DNA of 64,000 nucleotides, from contig JAOTOM010004571.1 of the NCBI GenBank assembly GCA_034440615.1, positions 186,001 to 250,000 on the forward strand, read 5' to 3'. The notes beneath the pieces were generated by a model. The model worked only from the letters and a program-made list of their open reading frames with translations. It was not told the origin of the DNA and did no database searches. Numbering within the stretch: the stretch's first letter is position 1; every line of letters starts with the position of its first letter. The position numbers and the translations under genes were made by a program. This DNA is from Ashinkailepas kermadecensis (taxonomy: Eukaryota; Arthropoda; Thecostraca; Neolepadidae). Positions 59,246 through 64,000 of the stretch are shown piece after piece.

Positions 59246-59414
59246 ACCTTGGGTTCTTTTACGACGCATTCAATCGCTAGGTCATATAGCGTCGCTAACC
59301 TCTCACGCCGATTGGTCGTGGGCGGACTCGGTAAATGCCGTCGGTTGTGAGATTCGAACCCACAATCTTGCGATCAAGAGTCCGACGCTCTACCAACTGA
59401 GCTACCGCGTCCCC
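59246..59414 (-). mobile_element. tRNA-Lys-like SINE inserted in the 25-bp minisatellite
   Basis: The head reads GACGCGGTAGCTCAGTTGG, GGACTCTTGATCG and GTGGGTTCGAATCTCAC, closely matching tRNA-Lys(CTT). It continues into CGGACTCCGCC-like sequence, the central domain GTGAGAGGTTAGCGACGC and a tail ending AAAAGAACCCAAGG. Arrays of the 25-bp CTGATACACCACACCCAC repeat lie on both sides, so the element split one array. The TSD is obscured by the repeats. Confidence 0.75.
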
Positions 59415-59830
59415 CACACTGATTCTGATACACCACTCACACTGATTCTGATACAACACACCCACACTGATTCTGACACAGCACACCCAAACTGATTCTG
59501 ATACAGCACACCCACACTGACTCCGATACACCACTCCCATACTGATTCTGATACAGCACACCCACACTGATTCTGACACAGCACACCCAAACTGATTCTG
59601 ATACAGCACACCCGTACTGACTCCCATGCACCATGCCCACACAGACTCAGATACACCACACTCACACTAACTCAGATACACCACACCCGCACTGGCTCGG
59701 TATACCACGCCCACACTGACCCCGATACACCACGAACAGACTGACTCCGATACACCATGCCGACAATGACTCCGACATACTACACCACACTGATTCCGAT
59801 ACACCACGCCCGACCGACACTGTCGATCGA
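59415..59830. repeat. 25-bp minisatellite, ~16 diverged copies (right part, beyond the SINE)
   Basis: actgattctgatacagcaca plus cccac, grading to actcagatacaccacac types. Same repeat family as 58385-59240 but a different local variant. Confidence 0.88.
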
Positions 59831-59839
59831 TTCAGATAT

Positions 59840-62140
59840 ACCATGCTTCTCATTTGCCCTGATCGCCACATCCGCTCCCCTACACACGCACACACCAATC
59901 CGGTTATATCCAGATCTCACCGGTGCGTAAGCGCGCGCACAACAGTCCGACGAGCCAGACTTCTAGCAGCCCAGATACAGCGACACAGCCAGGAGATAAG
60001 ACAACGGCCAAACTCTGCCCCAGAGATTAGAGCGGGCCGATTTCGCCACGTGCACCCTGTCGGCGCTTCACCGAACACACTGAGCGGCGCCAAAGTCTAT
60101 CCCACCAGTAAAGAAAGGTCTGTCTGTCTGTGCCAATGTTCAATAATTGATATTTTGTACAGTGGAGGGTATTGGCTGAAGACGTCACAAACTCGCAATG
60201 ACGTCAAAACAGCGGATGAAAAATGGAATTAATCGAAGCTCGGTGTTGAGCACTTGTGGCACAAGGTGCAACGTCTTTGATGACATTGCCGACATTTGCA
60301 CATTGTTTGGAATGAGGCCGTCTGCAACTGATCGTGAAATAAGTGCTATCTTGTGACACCTTATGGAAGTAAATTCCCAAAGTTAAAAACCTCCACGCCA
60401 AAAGGCGAGCACAAGCTTCTGTTATAAAGTGCTAGCTTGTGCCTACATCCTGGAATTTCAGGCCACTGATGTGCACCGCTGGCCGGGGGGAGGGGAGGGG
60501 GAGGGGCGGGCTGCCACGAGTTGACCGGGTCTGCTCGTGCCTGCCGGCGCCTCTATTGATCCCGCGCCGCATGCCGGTCAGCAGTCGTCCGTGAGGCGGG
60601 CCTGAAGGACAGCCGACACGACAGGCCGTCGTTACAAACGTGACGCGGGTCACGACCAGCCACCCGTCACGGGCGGCGCGGAGTAGTGACGCGGCCCGCA
60701 CACACACACCGGAACATGTCCCGCTCCGGCAGGCTGTCGGGTCAGAGGAGGTGTTCAACGTTCGACAATGGACCCTGCTCACGCTGCAGATGTCACGGCT
60801 AGAAATGCTGTTGTGAAAGTAAAATTCTGAAAACAGTGTATTTGTGTTAGCATGACGACAATATTTTGATGTCTTGATCAGGTGTATTACCATCAGGTGT
60901 GATAATAAGATCTCACCCCATCCATAAACCATACCAGAATGCTATCTGGCATTTATCAAGGACTGTAAGTGCAGAAAATAATGCAATGATGCAGAGCTTT
61001 AAATATTGCACAAAAACTGCACAAGCTGTAAATCAATATTTAGTGCATATAGTAGAATGTGGTTTGAGTATAATATTTAGCCCAAAGTGCTTCCCTTGGC
61101 TAAATGAAGGCAGACGTAGTTTTGACTTTGATTTCCGTCATGACGTTAATACACTTGTAGATAAAGGCCTTTCTGCATCGCATAAATACTACCTAAAATT
61201 GTCCGTAATGTCTTGGAACATCCATTGAAACTGTTGCGTGTAATGATATAGTGAACAATTCGGAATATTTATTGGCTATTTTAATCGTCGCTTTTCTTTT
61301 CGTCCAGGCCGAGACAGTCAGCAGCAGTGCTACCACCATGGGGACGGAGGAGCGTGAAATACCACAAGGCAGTGCTGCTTCAGTTCATATGCATCATAGT
61401 TACATACACATGCTACGCCAACTGTTCCCAGCCACCTTGCAGCCCTCCCATATCCACATCCGTTAACAGCCTACCAGATGCTTGGCTACCGCCTTCCCTT
61501 ACCATGCGCTCGAGAAGCACGTCTCCACGAAGGACATGGCTAGGAATGAAAACTGTACGGACCCATGTAACGACGCTCGAAGCGTTCAAATAGCGAAACC
61601 AAAGGCGCAAAACTCAAACTCTCCACGCATACAAGTTGGGCTGGCGGTGAAGCAATTCGCCGGTCCTCATGATATTCTCCCAGGTCCTGCCGTCAGTCGA
61701 TCTTTCGGCTGCGATGGGGAATCTATTCACTTTCAGCTTTAGGTCCCCAAAAAATACTTTTTTAATTATAAGTTGTGCAGGAGGATGGGAATTGAGGTGA
61801 ATGAATGGGGATTCATGCTAGTAGGTATCTTTGATCATGCTTATAAATTGGGAACTGTGGTGGCAATATCTGATATATATGTAGTGCATCCTTCGGGTAT
61901 ATCATGCTGCTGAGACTAGCCATCAGGACGGAAAGTGGTAGAAGTTTCTTCTGAACCCAGGGGCCGTGTAGGCACGTTTTCCGAATGAAACGCTCCATGC
62001 CGGAATCCAATGCAAAGTAGGTTTGTGTTGGATGCCTCAGATAAAGATAGGCATGCGAGTCACGATATTATCGTTCACCTCAACAGTTTCAATTTCAAGG
62101 AATTGATGCATCATTAGCTTCAAGGAATACTTTTCGAACC
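59840..62140. other. Putative bunched intron sequence, no exon recognised
   Basis: Lies downstream of the bunched donor on the minus strand. No TSC-box-like coding stretch was found by eye in minus frames. Confidence 0.45.
61310..61466 (+). other. Candidate exon behind a strong acceptor-like sequence (weak)
   Basis: A pyrimidine tract (cgcttttcttttcgtccag, ending 61309) resembles a 3' splice site. The following frames stay open for 50-95 codons; one contains a hydrophobic run (VLLQFICIIVTYTCYANC). No homology is recognised, no matching donor was fixed, and it lies on the opposite strand to bunched. Likely chance. Confidence 0.15.
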
Positions 62141-62149
62141 GATCCTTGA

Positions 62150-62640
62150 CGGTATGGGGACCGCCGGTGTGTGAGGGTGTGGGGACCACCGGTGTGTGAC
62201 GGTGTGGGGACCACCGGCGTGTGACGGTGTGGGGACCACCGGCGTGTGACGGTGTGGGGACCGCCGGCGCGTGACGGTGTGGGGACCGCCGGTGTGACGG
62301 TGTGGGGATGTGTGACGGTGTGGGGACCACCGGTGTGTGACGGTGTGGGGACCGCCGGCGTGTGACGGTGTGGGGACCACCGGTGTGTGACGGTGTGGGG
62401 ACCGCCGGCGTGTGACGGTGTGGGGACCACCGGTGTGTGACGGTGTGGGGACCGCCAGTGTGTGACGGTGTGGGGACCACCGGTGTGTGACGGTGTGGGG
62501 ACCGCCGGTGTGTGACGGTGTGGGGACCACCGGTGTGTGACGGTGTGGGGACCACCGATGTGTGACGGTGTGGGAATAGCCATTGTGTGTGACGGTGTGG
62601 AGAGCACCGGTGTGTGACGGTGGTGGGGGACTGTGCGCGT
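62150..62640. repeat. 25-bp minisatellite in the bunched intron, ~20 copies
   Basis: The unit is cggtgtggggaccaccggtg plus tgtga with acc/gcc variants. It begins about 50 bp inside the intron from the bunched donor (62690). Confidence 0.92.
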
Positions 62641-62690
62641 GACGGTGTGCGACAGTGCGGGACATGACGGTGCGCAGGCCGACAACTCAC

Positions 62691-63940
62691 CTCTCCGCGG
62701 CGTCCTGGCCGGCTCGGTCGCCGACAGCGCTGCGCACCAGCTCCAGCAGACTGGCGTTGGGCAGCAGGTCGGGCAGCGTCAGCACCGGCCGCTGGTCGTG
62801 CACGGCTGTCGGCGGCGGCGGCGGCAGCGGCGGCAGCGGCGGCGGCTCACTGGCGCGGACCGGCGCCTCCCCAGTCGGCGGAGACGCGTCGCGAGCGGCC
62901 GTCCAGCCGGGCTGGTCGGGCGGCACCAGTTCCGGCGGCGGGTCGGCGCCGGCCGGCGGCGCGTCCGCCGCCGACTTCGGCTCGTCCCGGTAGTCCATAC
63001 AGCGCCAGCGACCGCTGCGGAACGGCACGGTGGTCTCGATCTTGACCACCTTGAAGCGGCTCTGCCAGTGGTGCTCGCGCCGGCCGGCGCCGTCGAGCAG
63101 GTTCATCTCGAGGTCGGACGGGATGCGCAGCAGCTCGGCGGCGCCGCGGCCGCCCGGCACGAGCGTGATGCCGAACCCGTCGGCGGTGGGAATGGCCGGC
63201 AGCACGCCCGACGCCGGCACGCCCGGCGACGTCAGAAGCGCGCGCGACGCTGGCGCCACCGCTGACGGCGTGTCCGTGTCGGCTGCGGCGCGCGCCGGCG
63301 TTGGCGCGTCAGCCGGCTCCTCGTCGGCGGAGTCGTCGCCGCCGTCGTCGCCGCCGTCGTCGCCACCGTCGTCGCCGCCGTCCGCCGGCTCGTCGGCGCG
63401 ACTGTGCGTGATCGACGTGATCTGAAAGCCCATCAGATTGCGGCCGGGATCGCAGTCGTCCCCGGCCGGCTCAGCGGGCGCCTGCTCGGCGGCACTGGGC
63501 GCCTGTTCGGCGGCACTGGGCGCCTGTTCGGCGGCACCGGGCGTCTGCTGGGCGGTGCTGGGCGTCTGTTGGGCGGTGCTGGGCGTCTGTTGGGCGGTGC
63601 TGGGCGTCTGCTGGCCGGAGCTGGGTGTCTGTTGTTGGATAGTGAGCGTATGTTGGTCTCGGCTGGTGGGATCGACCATCACCGTGGCCTGTTCCTGATC
63701 GTCGACACCAGCCACGGAGTCGGACAGGGCCGTCACCTGGCGGGAGCTCGCCGCGACCGCTTGCGCTTCACACGAGTCACCCTTGCCATCCACCACGTCC
63801 CGCCCACCCGTGGCAGTACACACCTGCTGCGCTGCGGGCGGGGCGGGGCGAACCATGAACCGGCCCGCCATCCTGAGCGGCGGCGGCGGCGGCGGCGGCG
63901 ACGGAAGCGACTCGCCGCTGTCGGTCCGCCCGTCCGGCAT
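62691..63940 (-). CDS. bun: TSC22 domain / bunched, long-isoform N-terminal coding exon (3' end at splice donor; 5' limit uncertain)
   Basis: Long TSC22/Bunched isoforms are growth-regulatory leucine-zipper proteins whose N-terminal half carries two conserved motifs; the zipper lies in later exons. Both motifs are visible here. Counting from the ATG at 63940, FQITSITHS is at about residues 172-180 and SRFKVVKIETTVPFRSGRW followed by RCMDYRDEP is at about 294-319. Between and around them are low-complexity tracts: QQTPSTA-type repeats (about 102-155), an acidic GGDD run (about 188-203) and a proline run (about 367-377). The frame reads into GTGAGT at 62690-62685 and then meets a stop, so the exon ends at 62691 in phase 2 (AG|GTGAGT). 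The frame stays open to the window edge, so the start may lie beyond it; 63940 is simply the first ATG in the window. The TSC box and leucine zipper are absent and must lie at lower coordinates. The family call is firm; the symbol follows Drosophila usage. Vertebrate paralogues are called TSC22D1, D2 and D4. Confidence 0.85.
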
Positions 63941-64000
63941 TGCAGACTGTGCCGCCACACACCGCCCTACCACAGCTCGGCCGCAGACTCGATCCCAGGT

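Noticed and set aside
59340..59412. Functional tRNA-Lys gene
   Set aside because: Good boxes A and B, but continuous with a SINE body shared with 7.78 kb, and the stems carry mismatches.
61251..61466. Small secreted protein (signal-peptide-like start)
   Set aside because: The apparent start is GTG, not ATG; upstream frame is closed by TAA and the hydrophobic part overlaps an intron-like pyrimidine tract.

Overview
This is 64 kb of animal nuclear DNA, most likely arthropod and perhaps crustacean. The evidence is a bunched/TSC22-family exon whose conserved motif is of invertebrate type, spliceosomal donor sites, tRNA-derived SINEs, a decayed non-LTR retrotransposon, and the absence of operons or bacterial gene density. 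The species cannot be named from the sequence. Nearly all long open frames in the window are products of tandem repeats that lack stop codons, not genes.

Only two coding segments are well supported, and both are on the minus strand. At the right edge (62691-63940 and beyond) lies the large first coding exon of the long TSC22/bunched isoform, carrying both signature motifs and ending at a consensus splice donor. At the left (4400-4530) is a short first exon with a strong Kozak start, a clean donor, an in-frame hydrophobic upstream ORF and a CCAAT + CRE promoter. Both donors leave phase 2 with the same two exon bases (AG). The second exon could therefore be the alternative first exon of a short bunched isoform, with the ~58 kb between being intron. 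That is inference: the shared TSC-box/leucine-zipper exon is not in the window.

The rest is accessory DNA. There are more than 30 minisatellite and microsatellite arrays (30-bp at 2.4-3.3 kb, 20-bp at 6.8-7.4 kb, 27-bp at 17.8-18.4 kb, hexamer at 20.2-21.55 kb, 30-bp at 27.7-28.2 kb, 71-75-bp at 42.4-45.3 kb, 48-bp at 52.9-53.8 kb, 25-bp at 58.4-59.8 and 62.15-62.64 kb, and others). Two large foldback structures are present, at about 26.2-29.3 kb and 39.8-42.2 kb. SINEs occur as four Arg-like copies of one family plus a related one, two Lys-like copies and one Ser/Leu-like copy; many have clear target-site duplications (TSDs). There is also a TIR-bearing MITE-like family, and a degraded LINE RNase H region with a SINE inserted in it.

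The most unusual observations are: (1) very short (32-67 bp) retroposed tail fragments with their own TSDs, sharing one 3' sequence with a 328-bp parent-like copy; (2) a 3-kb inverted duplication in which one arm keeps a single 30-bp segment and the other has amplified it about 17-fold; (3) a 2.4-kb foldback made of ~150-bp units, each carrying opposed nuclear-receptor half-sites, sitting inside a 12-bp array; (4) a SINE central domain shared by different tRNA-like heads.
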